64,000 nt of DNA from positions 37,794 to 101,793 of the forward strand of contig JAHZAT010000036.1 in the NCBI GenBank assembly GCA_019423795.1. Direction: 5' to 3'. Every line of letters begins with the position of its first letter. Within the stretch, counting starts at the first letter, position 1. The notes beneath the pieces are model-generated. The model was not told the origin of the DNA and ran no database searches. It was given only the letters and a program-made list of their open reading frames with translations. A program made the position numbers and the translations under genes. The DNA is from Clostridiales bacterium. Its GTDB lineage: Bacteria > Bacillota > Clostridia > Lachnospirales > Lachnospiraceae. Of this stretch, positions 17,956 to 26,008 are shown piece after piece.

Positions 17956-20289
17956 TTATATCCTCCTATTATTTTGTAACTGATACATTCCATATGCCGC
18001 CTGGCCGATCGCGATTCCTCCATCATTTGGTGGAATCATACGATGTCGCAATACGGTAAATCCTTCCTGTGCCAATTGTTCTTCTGTCAAACGCAGCAAT
18101 AAACGGTTTTGGAATACTCCACCGCTTAGGGCTACCTTATCTCTGCCGCTTTTTTCTTTTGCTTTGATACAAGCGGCGGTAATCTGTTGCGCTAATATCT
18201 CATGAAACAGATATGCAAGTTTGTTGCTGTCTTCCCCTTGTAGTTTTGCTTCTGTGATCTTTTCTACAAGCATCTTTGTATTTAAGATCAACCGTTCTTC
18301 TGTTTCATATATTAATATATCTACTAATTCATTTTGTTCCTGTAAAATATTTTGTTGTTCATATGCTTCTGCTGCAAACTGTAACGCTGTCGATGCTTCT
18401 CCTTCAAACCCTGATTTCAATCTGATTCCAAGGATCGCACTGACTGCATCAAACAGTCGTCCAACGCTTGTTGAAACTACCGCATTGATCTTACGATCTG
18501 CCATAGTAAACTGAACTTTGCTTTCCTGTTCGCTACAAAGACCAAGTTTCTCTATGATCTCCCATGCTTTTTTGCGGTCTTTCGTATAACCATAGATCAT
18601 GGATACCGCAATACGCCATCCTTCTTTTGCAGAAGCATCTCCACCAATCTGTAAAAATGGAGTGATACTTCCAAATCTTTCAAAGCTTTCATAATCTGCA
18701 AGCAAGATTTCTCCACCCCAGATCGTGCCGTCTGTTCCATATCCGGTTCCATCAAATGAAACTCCAATAACTGGATCTTCACAGTCATTTTCTGTCATAC
18801 AGGATAAGATATGTGCATAATGATGCTGCACTCGGATAATCGGATAACCTAGCTCTTCTGCCACAACCGTAGAATTGTATTTTGGATGCAGATCACAGAC
18901 TACAGCCTGTGGTTCTACTTCCAACAATGTTTGAAAACGATGGATCGTTTCTTGCAATGCTTTTACGGTTCTTAAATCTTCTAAATCCCCTACATATGGT
19001 GACTGATAAAATCTGCTGTCCACGCCGATACAAAATGTATTCTTTAATTCGCCGCCAACCGCCAGCACCTGGCCTTTCCAATCCGTGGATGTCATAAATG
19101 GCAATGGTGCATAACCTCTGGATCGACGGATCATATATGGTTCATTTTTGTAAAAATCCATAACTGTATCATCGGAACGAATTCTAATCTTTCGGTTATG
19201 CGACAACATTGCATCACATAAATTGGATAATTCAGAAATCGCTTCGTCGTCCTCACGGCAGATTGGTGCACCAGAAGTATTTCCACTGGTCATGACCAAA
19301 AGTTCTGGCATTTTAATTTCATCATCGTATTGAAAGATCAATAACTGTACTGGTGCATATGGAAGCATCACACCAACTTTTGGATTCCCTGGTGCTACGG
19401 AAGATGCTAATTTCCCATCATTTTCTTTATCTAATAACAAGATTGGTTTTTGATGTCCTGTAAGAATCGCTTCCTGTTCCTTTATCACGACACATTCCTG
19501 TTTCACAACTTTTTCGTCTTTCGCCATCACTGCAAAAGGCTTTGCCGGGCGTTTCTTTAAGATTCTCAGACGTTTGACTGCTTCTTCATTTGTCGCATCA
19601 CAGCACAGATGAAAACCTCCGATTCCTTTGATCGCTACGATCTTTCCTTCACTGATCATCTTTCGTGTATATATAATTGCATCTCGTCCTCGTTCTTTTC
19701 TGCCGATCAAATAGACTTCTGGTCCGCATTCATTACAGCACACCGGCTGTGCATCAAAACGTCTGGATTTCTCGTCTGTGTATTCCTTTGCGCACTCTGG
19801 GCACATCGGAAATTCTTTCATACTTGTACGTTCTCTGTCATATGGCAGTGCATCCAGAATCGTAAGCCTTGGACCGCAACAGGTGCAGTTGATAAATGGA
19901 TGCAGATATCGTCTGTCTTTTGGATCAAACAACTCTTTTTTACATTCATCACAGATTGCGATATCTGGGGAAACAAAGATTTCTCCTTTTGTTTTTTCAC
20001 TCTCAATGATATCAAATGTTTCAAAATGCAGTTCGTTCTCTTCCGTAATGTCTTCTATATTTATTTTCAAAATAGCTGCTCGTTTTGGTGGATTTTCTTT
20101 TAATTCATTTAAAAATCCTTCGATCTTCTCTTTTTTACCTTGCGCATAAATTTCCACATATGGTCCCTTATTACAGACCGTTCCATAAATTCCATGTGCT
20201 GTCGCTTGACGGCTGACTGTTGGTCTAAATCCAACACCCTGAACAATACCATATACGCGAATGCGCCATGTCATTTCACTTTTATACAC
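17956..20289 (-). CDS. hypF: Carbamoyltransferase HypF
   Basis: 777 residues from a GTG with AGGAG 6 bases upstream. Domains in order: acylphosphatase-like (7-95, RVYGIVQGVGFRP), two zinc fingers (C113/C116/C135/C138 and C163/C166/C185/C188), YrdC-like (about 200-390) and a Kae1-like carbamoyltransferase domain (about 400-770, with HPKY, VQHHYAH and SFDGTGYGTDG). It activates carbamoyl phosphate and loads carbamoyl on the HypE C-terminal Cys. Full length and all motifs are present. It follows the set A K-type gene by 22 bp. Confidence 0.94.
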   Translation of the reverse strand: MYKSEMTWRIRVYGIVQGVGFRPTVSRQATAHGIYGTVCNKGPYVEIYAQGKKEKIEGFLNELKENPPKRAAILKINIEDITEENELHFETFDIIESEKTKGEIFVSPDIAICDECKKELFDPKDRRYLHPFINCTCCGPRLTILDALPYDRERTSMKEFPMCPECAKEYTDEKSRRFDAQPVCCNECGPEVYLIGRKERGRDAIIYTRKMISEGKIVAIKGIGGFHLCCDATNEEAVKRLRILKKRPAKPFAVMAKDEKVVKQECVVIKEQEAILTGHQKPILLLDKENDGKLASSVAPGNPKVGVMLPYAPVQLLIFQYDDEIKMPELLVMTSGNTSGAPICREDDEAISELSNLCDAMLSHNRKIRIRSDDTVMDFYKNEPYMIRRSRGYAPLPFMTSTDWKGQVLAVGGELKNTFCIGVDSRFYQSPYVGDLEDLRTVKALQETIHRFQTLLEVEPQAVVCDLHPKYNSTVVAEELGYPIIRVQHHYAHILSCMTENDCEDPVIGVSFDGTGYGTDGTIWGGEILLADYESFERFGSITPFLQIGGDASAKEGWRIAVSMIYGYTKDRKKAWEIIEKLGLCSEQESKVQFTMADRKINAVVSTSVGRLFDAVSAILGIRLKSGFEGEASTALQFAAEAYEQQNILQEQNELVDILIYETEERLILNTKMLVEKITEAKLQGEDSNKLAYLFHEILAQQITAACIKAKEKSGRDKVALSGGVFQNRLLLRLTEEQLAQEGFTVLRHRMIPPNDGGIAIGQAAYGMYQLQNNRRI

Positions 20290-20311
20290 TCTTTTCTCCT
20301 ATCGTATCGTG

Positions 20312-21370
20312 CTAATCTTCTGATCCTCTTGCCTCTGCCAAATGCCCTGATACTGCAAAATGTATTGTATCAATAAAATTTCCGTCAAATTTTGGTGTCA
20401 TTCGTTTCATACATGGATCTGCATAAATGACATCATACGCTTCCTTTTCCACAAGATTGATATAATCATCTTCATCACGTAAATGCAGATCCGTGTCTTT
20501 GCGAAGTTCTGGTTTCATCATAAACCAGCTTGCAACTGTTACTTGTGCATCGGGTGCTTTTTTTAATATTTCTTCACGAATTGCACATCCGATCACCTGC
20601 TGTTGTACGATCAGTATCTTTTTTCCATGATAATCCATATCACAAACCAGTTCATCGACTAGTGGATAACCCATTTCATATGGTGTCCCATACGTTCGTT
20701 CCAAATACTGAGCTGCTTTTATGGCAGCTGGCGATACAACGATATTTTTTTCTACATTAGAAACTGATTTTACATCATCAAGTCCATTTCCCATCCCATA
20801 ACAAACCGCTGTTTTCCCTTCTTTTGCGAAATGTTCTCTGATACGGTCTGCTGCATGCAGATCACTGACATCCTGTGGGGTCATTCCAAGAATACCGATT
20901 CGATCCTTTACCACTTCTTCTTTTTGACCTGCAAATGTAAGAAATAACTCCATCCATGCCTTTTCTTCACCCTCATCATACAATGCCATTCCATCTGTAT
21001 CCACAGTCATGATCGGAAGATCTACTTTTTTCTCTGTCATACGTTTTAACGCATGGTAATCTGTTCCGATCACTGCTGGAACTGGTGTCCCGATGATCGC
21101 TGCAAACTTTGCATCCAATTTTGTCACTGCATCCGCAAGTTTCGCTACCAACTTATCATCACGTCCAAGGATTGCGTCCATGTCACGAAGTCCCGCACTA
21201 AATAATGCACTTTTACTCTCAAACCATCGTGGCTCATCAAATCCACAGATATTTCCGGTACAACCACCAGCATCGCAAATGGCGATAATTCCACCAAATT
21301 CATATAATACAGACACCGCTCCTGACTGATCTGGTGCAAATGGTGTCAGATATTTTCTTAGTCCTCTCAT
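20312..21370 (-). CDS. Nitrogenase component 1-like protein, K-type subunit (set A)
   Basis: 352 residues. The start RKYLTPFAPDQSGAVSVLYE and IICDAGGCTGNICGFDEPRW-type segment (C32, C37, C42) match K-type component 1 proteins that provide cysteines to a bridging cluster. It is short compared with NifK. It shares the YE-GG and C-x4-C region with its set B counterpart but otherwise differs. It starts 1 bp after the D-type stop (GGAGG site) and ends 22 bp before hypF, so a single transcript is likely. Substrate unknown. Confidence 0.8.
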   Translation of the reverse strand: MRGLRKYLTPFAPDQSGAVSVLYEFGGIIAICDAGGCTGNICGFDEPRWFESKSALFSAGLRDMDAILGRDDKLVAKLADAVTKLDAKFAAIIGTPVPAVIGTDYHALKRMTEKKVDLPIMTVDTDGMALYDEGEEKAWMELFLTFAGQKEEVVKDRIGILGMTPQDVSDLHAADRIREHFAKEGKTAVCYGMGNGLDDVKSVSNVEKNIVVSPAAIKAAQYLERTYGTPYEMGYPLVDELVCDMDYHGKKILIVQQQVIGCAIREEILKKAPDAQVTVASWFMMKPELRKDTDLHLRDEDDYINLVEKEAYDVIYADPCMKRMTPKFDGNFIDTIHFAVSGHLAEARGSED

Positions 21371-21371
21371 G

Positions 21372-22652
21372 TTACACCTCCATCAATTTCTCAAATAGTC
21401 TGCATACACCTGCATATCCAAATGGCTGTCGTTCTTCGTTCCAGAGTACATTTGGACATTCTTTGTGATAATATCCTGCATCTTTTCCTATGGTCATATT
21501 AACACCAGAGTCTTTTCCATCATAATAAAGCATCGTTGGTTCCAGATTTGAAAAAACTTTTGTTTCTGGACTGATCTGTGCTAACTGTTTTACATAGATA
21601 AAGTTTTCTCCAGATAATGTTCCATAAATCTCTGGCACACGAAATCCATAACGTACCAGTGCAAGTGCAAGTTCAAATGGATCTCCATTCATCCATTCTC
21701 CGACCGCAAATGATGCATCCGGATGAGCTTCTTTAAATTTTGCGACTGCATCTTCGGCTTCTTTTCGTGGTTTTTCATCATCAAACTCGATACCTAATGC
21801 CGCTCCAAATGCACGATACTGACTGCCGATCTTATCGATCTGATAGAGTCTTCGCAGCTCGATATATGGAATTTTTAATCGATCATGAAAGTCTTCGGCT
21901 GCAAAACGTGCTTCCGGATGTAATACCAGATTAAAGTTTGCTTCCGCCATCGTCTGATATTCCTCATAATCTTTACATCTGGAAATCTCATGGATTGTCT
22001 TTACCCCCGCTCCATGAAGCAGATCATATAGCTCACAATCATCAATGATCGGTGAAAAATAACCTAATAAATTCACTACATTTCCTTTTTTCTTCTTTGG
22101 TTCCAAGAGTGAATAAATAGACTGACGAACATGCACCATTGGCGGCTTTCTTCCTTCTCTTGTCAGAGCATACATATAGCATGGCTTAACAGGAATTTTG
22201 GCATATTCCTCTGCTTTACGACAGACACGCTCCATATCCGTTCCAAGCAATGCATCCACACATGTAATACAGATCATCACAACAGATGGCTTCTTCTCAA
22301 GTCCCTCACAGATTTCTGCAACTGCTTTTGGAATCTTTTTTAAATGTCTTCCCGTTACAATATCCGTCTCATCCATCAATAGATAATAAAAACGGTCATG
22401 ATAAGCTCTCATGGAACTAAGCACGGATGTATTACGTCCACAACACCCTGGAGATACGATCAGCATAATTGAATCCGGAACCGCAAGCCCTGCACGTTTA
22501 ACACCAAATCCTTCTGCTCCTGGAGAGTTGAATGCCAATGTTGCCGGAGAACTATAGATTAAATGTGTATGGGAGATCAACTGGTCAGGAATCTGTTCTT
22601 TTCCTAATTCATTTAGCTCTTTTACCGTACAAAAATATGCTTCCTGCTTCAT
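21372..22652 (-). CDS. Nitrogenase component 1-like protein, D-type subunit (set A)
   Basis: 426 residues from the ATG overlapping the stop of the NifH-like gene (ATGA). Cysteines C70-C71 (VSPGCCGRN), C128 and C131 (ICITCVDALLGTD) occupy the places of P-cluster or [4Fe-4S] ligands in NifD/BchN. The segment ITCVDALLGTD matches the family's conserved CxxxxIGDD-type loop. It ends 1 bp before the K-type gene. It is not a recent copy of the set B protein: the lengths, Cys spacing and C-terminus all differ. Confidence 0.8.
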   Translation of the reverse strand: MKQEAYFCTVKELNELGKEQIPDQLISHTHLIYSSPATLAFNSPGAEGFGVKRAGLAVPDSIMLIVSPGCCGRNTSVLSSMRAYHDRFYYLLMDETDIVTGRHLKKIPKAVAEICEGLEKKPSVVMICITCVDALLGTDMERVCRKAEEYAKIPVKPCYMYALTREGRKPPMVHVRQSIYSLLEPKKKKGNVVNLLGYFSPIIDDCELYDLLHGAGVKTIHEISRCKDYEEYQTMAEANFNLVLHPEARFAAEDFHDRLKIPYIELRRLYQIDKIGSQYRAFGAALGIEFDDEKPRKEAEDAVAKFKEAHPDASFAVGEWMNGDPFELALALVRYGFRVPEIYGTLSGENFIYVKQLAQISPETKVFSNLEPTMLYYDGKDSGVNMTIGKDAGYYHKECPNVLWNEERQPFGYAGVCRLFEKLMEV

Positions 22653-23410
22653 TCTTTTTCCTCTTCCTTCCATAATAATTCGGCAAGATCAAAGAAACAT
22701 TTGCTGATCTCGGATGTCGGATCACCTTCGATCACTGTCTTACCCTGTTCTTCCCAATGGATAATGTCATCACTTCTCATGACTTCACCTACGATCGGCA
22801 CCTCGATCTTATCTGAAAATGCCTGTACTTTTTCTTTCTCATTTTCTACATTTCTGTGATTTAATACAATACCAAACACCTTGGCATAGCTTCGGTCCTC
22901 AAAGTTTCTGACTGCACTGGAAATATTATTAGCCGCATATAATGCCATCTTCTCTCCAGATGTAACGATCAAAACCTTATCCGCATATCCCTCACGGATC
23001 GGCGCCGCAAATCCTCCACAGACAACATCCCCTAAGACATCATACAAAACAACATCCGGTTTATAATTTTCAAATAATTCCATATCTTTAAGCAGCTGGA
23101 ATGTTGCAATGATTCCACGTCCTGCACATCCAAGCCCCGGTGTTGGTCCACCTGTCTCAATACAAAGAATTCCTCCATAACCTACCTTTGAAATCTGTGC
23201 AAGCTCATCTGGTTCTTCATCTTCTTCTCTCATAAAATTCATTACTGGACGAAGCGGCTCTCCTCCTAGTAAATTGATCGTAGAATCGGCTTTTGGATCA
23301 CAACCGATCTGAATGACACGTTTTCCCATACTGGCAAAAGCTGCCGCGAGATTGGATGTTACTGTGGACTTTCCAATACCACCCTTTCCATAGATTGCTA
23401 CTTTTAACAT
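22649..23410 (-). CDS. NifH-like ATP-dependent reductase (set A)
   Basis: 253 residues. It has the P-loop GKGGIGKS (8-15), DPKADST, and cluster cysteines C95 (GLGCAGRG) and C131 (DVVCGGF). Like NifH, BchL and CfbC it would form a dimer with one [4Fe-4S] cluster and pass electrons to component 1 with ATP hydrolysis. It is the first gene of the operon, preceded by an AGGAGG site and a long leader. The C-terminus ends in a Lys/Glu-rich stretch. Confidence 0.9.
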   Translation of the reverse strand: MLKVAIYGKGGIGKSTVTSNLAAAFASMGKRVIQIGCDPKADSTINLLGGEPLRPVMNFMREEDEEPDELAQISKVGYGGILCIETGGPTPGLGCAGRGIIATFQLLKDMELFENYKPDVVLYDVLGDVVCGGFAAPIREGYADKVLIVTSGEKMALYAANNISSAVRNFEDRSYAKVFGIVLNHRNVENEKEKVQAFSDKIEVPIVGEVMRSDDIIHWEEQGKTVIEGDPTSEISKCFFDLAELLWKEEEKE

Positions 23411-23662
23411 GTTATCCTCCTATTATAATAAGAAAAAATCCTATTCGGACGGCTTCTTGCTTTATAGAATTTTCCTATAAAGTAAGAACCATCTCTCCGG
23501 CAAAATGTCAGAAAAATGGTTCTATAAATCCTTATTTCGTAACTATTCCTGCTTGGATCATCCTTGCCGTCAGAGTTTTCTTATTTATCTATATTAAAAT
23601 TGTTCTAATAAATTACGGTTTTATCTTCTCCACCAAATGCTTTGCAGATGTATAGATTAGAT
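23411..23662 (-). promoter_or_regulatory. Structured 5' leader of the nitrogenase-like/hyp operon (candidate regulatory RNA)
   Basis: About 250 nt lie between the predicted transcription start and the first start codon. I see a hairpin with arms AGAACCAT (RNA from 23523-23516) and ATGGTTCT (23492-23485); its loop contains TTGCCGGAGAG (23503-23493), which can pair with CTCTGACGGCAA upstream (23575-23564): 6 bp plus 4 bp around a small internal loop, making a pseudoknot. A second hairpin is CTTTATAG/CTATAAAG (23482-23460). I match it to no known riboswitch class. Confidence 0.45.
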
Positions 23663-23668
23663 GTTTTA

Positions 23669-23698
23669 ATTTTATCATTTACTAATGGTTTTCGTCAA
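23669..23698 (-). promoter_or_regulatory. Promoter of the nitrogenase-like/hyp operon
   Basis: On the minus strand TTGACG (23693-23698), an 18-bp spacer, then TAAAAT (23669-23674). It is the only strong promoter seen upstream of the set A NifH-like gene. It is divergent from the truA promoter. Confidence 0.6.
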
Positions 23699-23729
23699 TA
23701 TAAACTCCGTAGTATGAGTCAGAATTTTA

Positions 23730-23758
23730 TTGCCACCTTTTATTTTTTTCGTTATAAT
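23730..23758 (+). promoter_or_regulatory. truA promoter
   Basis: TTGCCA (23730-23735), a 17-bp spacer, TATAAT (23753-23758), 51 bp before the truA start. Confidence 0.65.
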
Positions 23759-23809
23759 AAATCTGTTTTATAACAACAATATCTTTGCAACGAAAGGATT
23801 TATACATAT

Positions 23810-24556
23810 ATGAAACGTAATATCAGATTAACAATCGAATACGATGGTTCTCGTTATCAAGGATGGCAGCGACTTGGTGGTGATTCTAGTGCCAATACAA
23901 TTCAGGGAAAGCTTGAAGCTGTCCTATCAAAAATGACTGGAGAAGATGTCAATATTAATGGTTCTGGTCGTACCGATGCAGGTGTTCATGCTTATGGACA
24001 AGTGGCTAATTTCCATACAAACTGTATGATGTCTCTTGGTGATATCAAAGAGTATCTTACAAAATATCTACCATCAGATATTGGTATTGTTGAAGTTTCT
24101 GAAGCTTCCGAACGTTTTCACAGTCGTTTAAATGCAAAAGAAAAAACTTACCTTTACCGTATTGCGATTCCTGGGGTATCGAATGTTTTTGAACGTAAAT
24201 ATCTTTGGTATTTCCCAGAAACTTTGGATGTTAAAAAAATGGAAGAAGCTGCATCTTTGCTCATCGGAACTCATAATTTTAAGGGATTTTCTTCTATTAA
24301 AAAGACAAAAAAATCTACGATTCGTACGATTTATGATATCAAGATCAAGAAGACGAAAAAAGAAATCCAGATTACTTATACAGGAAATGGATTCCTGCAT
24401 AACATGGTCCGAATTCTTACTGGAACTTTAGTTGAAGTTGGATGTGGAAAGATCAAACCTGCAGATATTACAAAGGCTTTGGAATCTACGAAACGCGCCG
24501 ATGCTGGGATTACCGCTCCGCCTCAAGGGTTATTTTTGGTATCTGTAGAATATTAA
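23810..24556 (+). CDS. truA: tRNA pseudouridine(38-40) synthase TruA
   Basis: 248 residues, the family length. The catalytic Asp is D56 in GSGRTDAGVHAYGQ. The opening IRLTIEYDGSRYQGWQR and the C-terminal GNGFLHNMVRIL are family signatures. It converts uridines 38-40 of the tRNA anticodon arm to pseudouridine. It is monocistronic, between two terminators downstream and the divergent operon promoter upstream. Confidence 0.95.
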   Translation: MKRNIRLTIEYDGSRYQGWQRLGGDSSANTIQGKLEAVLSKMTGEDVNINGSGRTDAGVHAYGQVANFHTNCMMSLGDIKEYLTKYLPSDIGIVEVSEASERFHSRLNAKEKTYLYRIAIPGVSNVFERKYLWYFPETLDVKKMEEAASLLIGTHNFKGFSSIKKTKKSTIRTIYDIKIKKTKKEIQITYTGNGFLHNMVRILTGTLVEVGCGKIKPADITKALESTKRADAGITAPPQGLFLVSVEY

Positions 24557-24573
24557 TATTTGTTTATACAAAA

Positions 24574-24630
24574 AATAAAACAGGGAAGTTTGCTGCTTAT
24601 AAACAGTACCTCCTTGTTTCATTTTTATCT
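24574..24630 (+). terminator. truA terminator
   Basis: Imperfect stem AAACAGGGA / TCCTTGTTT (one G-T pair) with an inner GTTT/AAAC pairing, followed by ATTTTTATCTT on the plus strand. Confidence 0.6.
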
Positions 24631-24634
24631 TATC

Positions 24635-24671
24635 TTTTTTGCAAACACACTACTTATTTGAGTGCAAAAAT
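24635..24671 (-). terminator. Terminator of the MetE-like gene
   Basis: Arms TTTTTTGCA (24635-24643) and TGCAAAAA (24663-24670), extended by CAC/GTG. It ends in a T-run in the minus direction, directly after the stop codon at 24673. Confidence 0.6.
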
Positions 24672-24672
24672 T

Positions 24673-25791
24673 TTATTCTCCCCAGACTTCCTCTGCAATT
24701 TCTTTCACTAATTTTAATTTTGCCCACTGTTCTTCTTCTGTTAATTTATTACCAATTGCGCAGGAAGCAAAACCACACTGTGGACTTAAGCATAATCGTT
24801 CCAGCGGAATATATTTTGTTGCCTGTTTAATTCTGTTGATCACTTTTTCTTTATCTTCAAGATCTGGTTTCTTTGTTGTGATCAGTCCAAGAACAACTTT
24901 CTTGTCTTCGGATACTTTCTTAAGTGGCGCAAAACCTCCAGATCTTTCATCATCATATTCAAGGAAAAGTGCATCCACATTTTCTTTTGCAAATACATAG
25001 TCTGCAACTGTATCATACGGACCACTTGTGAAGAATGTAGAATGATAATTTCCACGACAGATGTGTGACGTAATTACCATATCTTCTGGTCTTCCTTCTA
25101 ATGCAAGGTTGTTCACTGTAAGCAGCTGTTTCTTCACATCTTCAAGATCAATTCCTAATGCTTTATATCTTTGTTTTGCAGCATCTCCCACGATTGCTCC
25201 CCAAGTACAGTCATCTAATTGAAGATTACGGCATCCTGCTTCATAAAACTGTTTGATCACATCCTGATATGCAACACCAAGATCCTGAATCAGTTCTTCA
25301 TTTGTCGCATAATATTTTCTTGTCGTTTCAATGTTTGTTGGAACGATCATTTGCTGAAACATCTGTGCTGGTGCAGGAATTGTATATTTTGCAATTGTAT
25401 TTTCATCTTCAAACTGCTTTAAGTATTTAAAATACTCCACAAATGGATGCTTTTTCGCTTTGATCTTCCCTACCAGATACGTGTCTTCTAAGGAAGCTAA
25501 TTCTCCATCGAACTGTACTCCACTTCCTGTCTGTTCATGTGCTACGCCTTCAAATCCCCACATAAAATCCAAATGCCAATAAGTTCTTCGAAATTCTCCA
25601 TCCGTGATCACATGATAACCTAATTCTTTTTGTTTTGCTACTAATTTTGCGATTTCTTCATTTACTATGTTATCATATACTTCTTTTGTGATCTTACTTT
25701 CTTTATATTGTGTTGTTGCTTTCTTTAATTCTTCTGTTCTTAAAAAGCTTCCTACATAATCATATCGAAATGGCTCTTTTAATTTACTCAT
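24673..25791 (-). CDS. MetE C-terminal-domain-like methyltransferase (YxjG/YxjH type)
   Basis: 372 residues, about half of MetE, equal to its C-terminal catalytic barrel. Zinc-ligand-like motifs HICRGNYHS and SPQCGFAS are present. It begins KEPFRYDYVGSFLRTEEL and has VITDGEFRRTYWHLDF. The YxjG/YxjH group transfers methyl groups to homocysteine or recycles S-methyl compounds, often under S-box control; I see no S-box here. Methyl donor unknown. Monocistronic. Confidence 0.85.
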   Translation of the reverse strand: MSKLKEPFRYDYVGSFLRTEELKKATTQYKESKITKEVYDNIVNEEIAKLVAKQKELGYHVITDGEFRRTYWHLDFMWGFEGVAHEQTGSGVQFDGELASLEDTYLVGKIKAKKHPFVEYFKYLKQFEDENTIAKYTIPAPAQMFQQMIVPTNIETTRKYYATNEELIQDLGVAYQDVIKQFYEAGCRNLQLDDCTWGAIVGDAAKQRYKALGIDLEDVKKQLLTVNNLALEGRPEDMVITSHICRGNYHSTFFTSGPYDTVADYVFAKENVDALFLEYDDERSGGFAPLKKVSEDKKVVLGLITTKKPDLEDKEKVINRIKQATKYIPLERLCLSPQCGFASCAIGNKLTEEEQWAKLKLVKEIAEEVWGE

Positions 25792-25936
25792 CTGATGTTC
25801 TCCTTTGTTTGCCTTGTTTTTAAGCTATACACAGAGTATATCATCACAAAATCATTTTTTAAAATATATATATTTAACGGTTTGCCATATCTTTAAGTTA
25901 TAGCAAGGAAATTCTCAGACATTAAGTAAATAGGAA

Positions 25937-25977
25937 AAAACCTGCATATCTAATAGACATACAGGCTCTTTTACCAT
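25937..25977 (-). terminator. trpS terminator
   Basis: Arms CCTGTATGTC and GATATGCAGG (RNA sense, one G-U pair) with a TATTA loop, then six Ts, 32 bp after the trpS stop. Confidence 0.75.
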
Positions 25978-26008
25978 ACTTTACTTTCAATATTATATCT
26001 AAGATTAA

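Noticed and set aside
9340..23410. Classical nitrogen fixation cluster
   Set aside because: No nifB, nifE/N, nifV or FeMo-cofactor features are seen, and the component 1 proteins are too short. The genes belong to nitrogenase-like groups.
23485..23575. Glycine riboswitch in the region between the NifH-like gene and truA
   Set aside because: A short piece on the plus strand (CTCTCCGGCAAAATGTCAG) looks a little like its core, but the rest of the aptamer is missing and it lies upstream of the truA promoter, so it would not be in the truA transcript.
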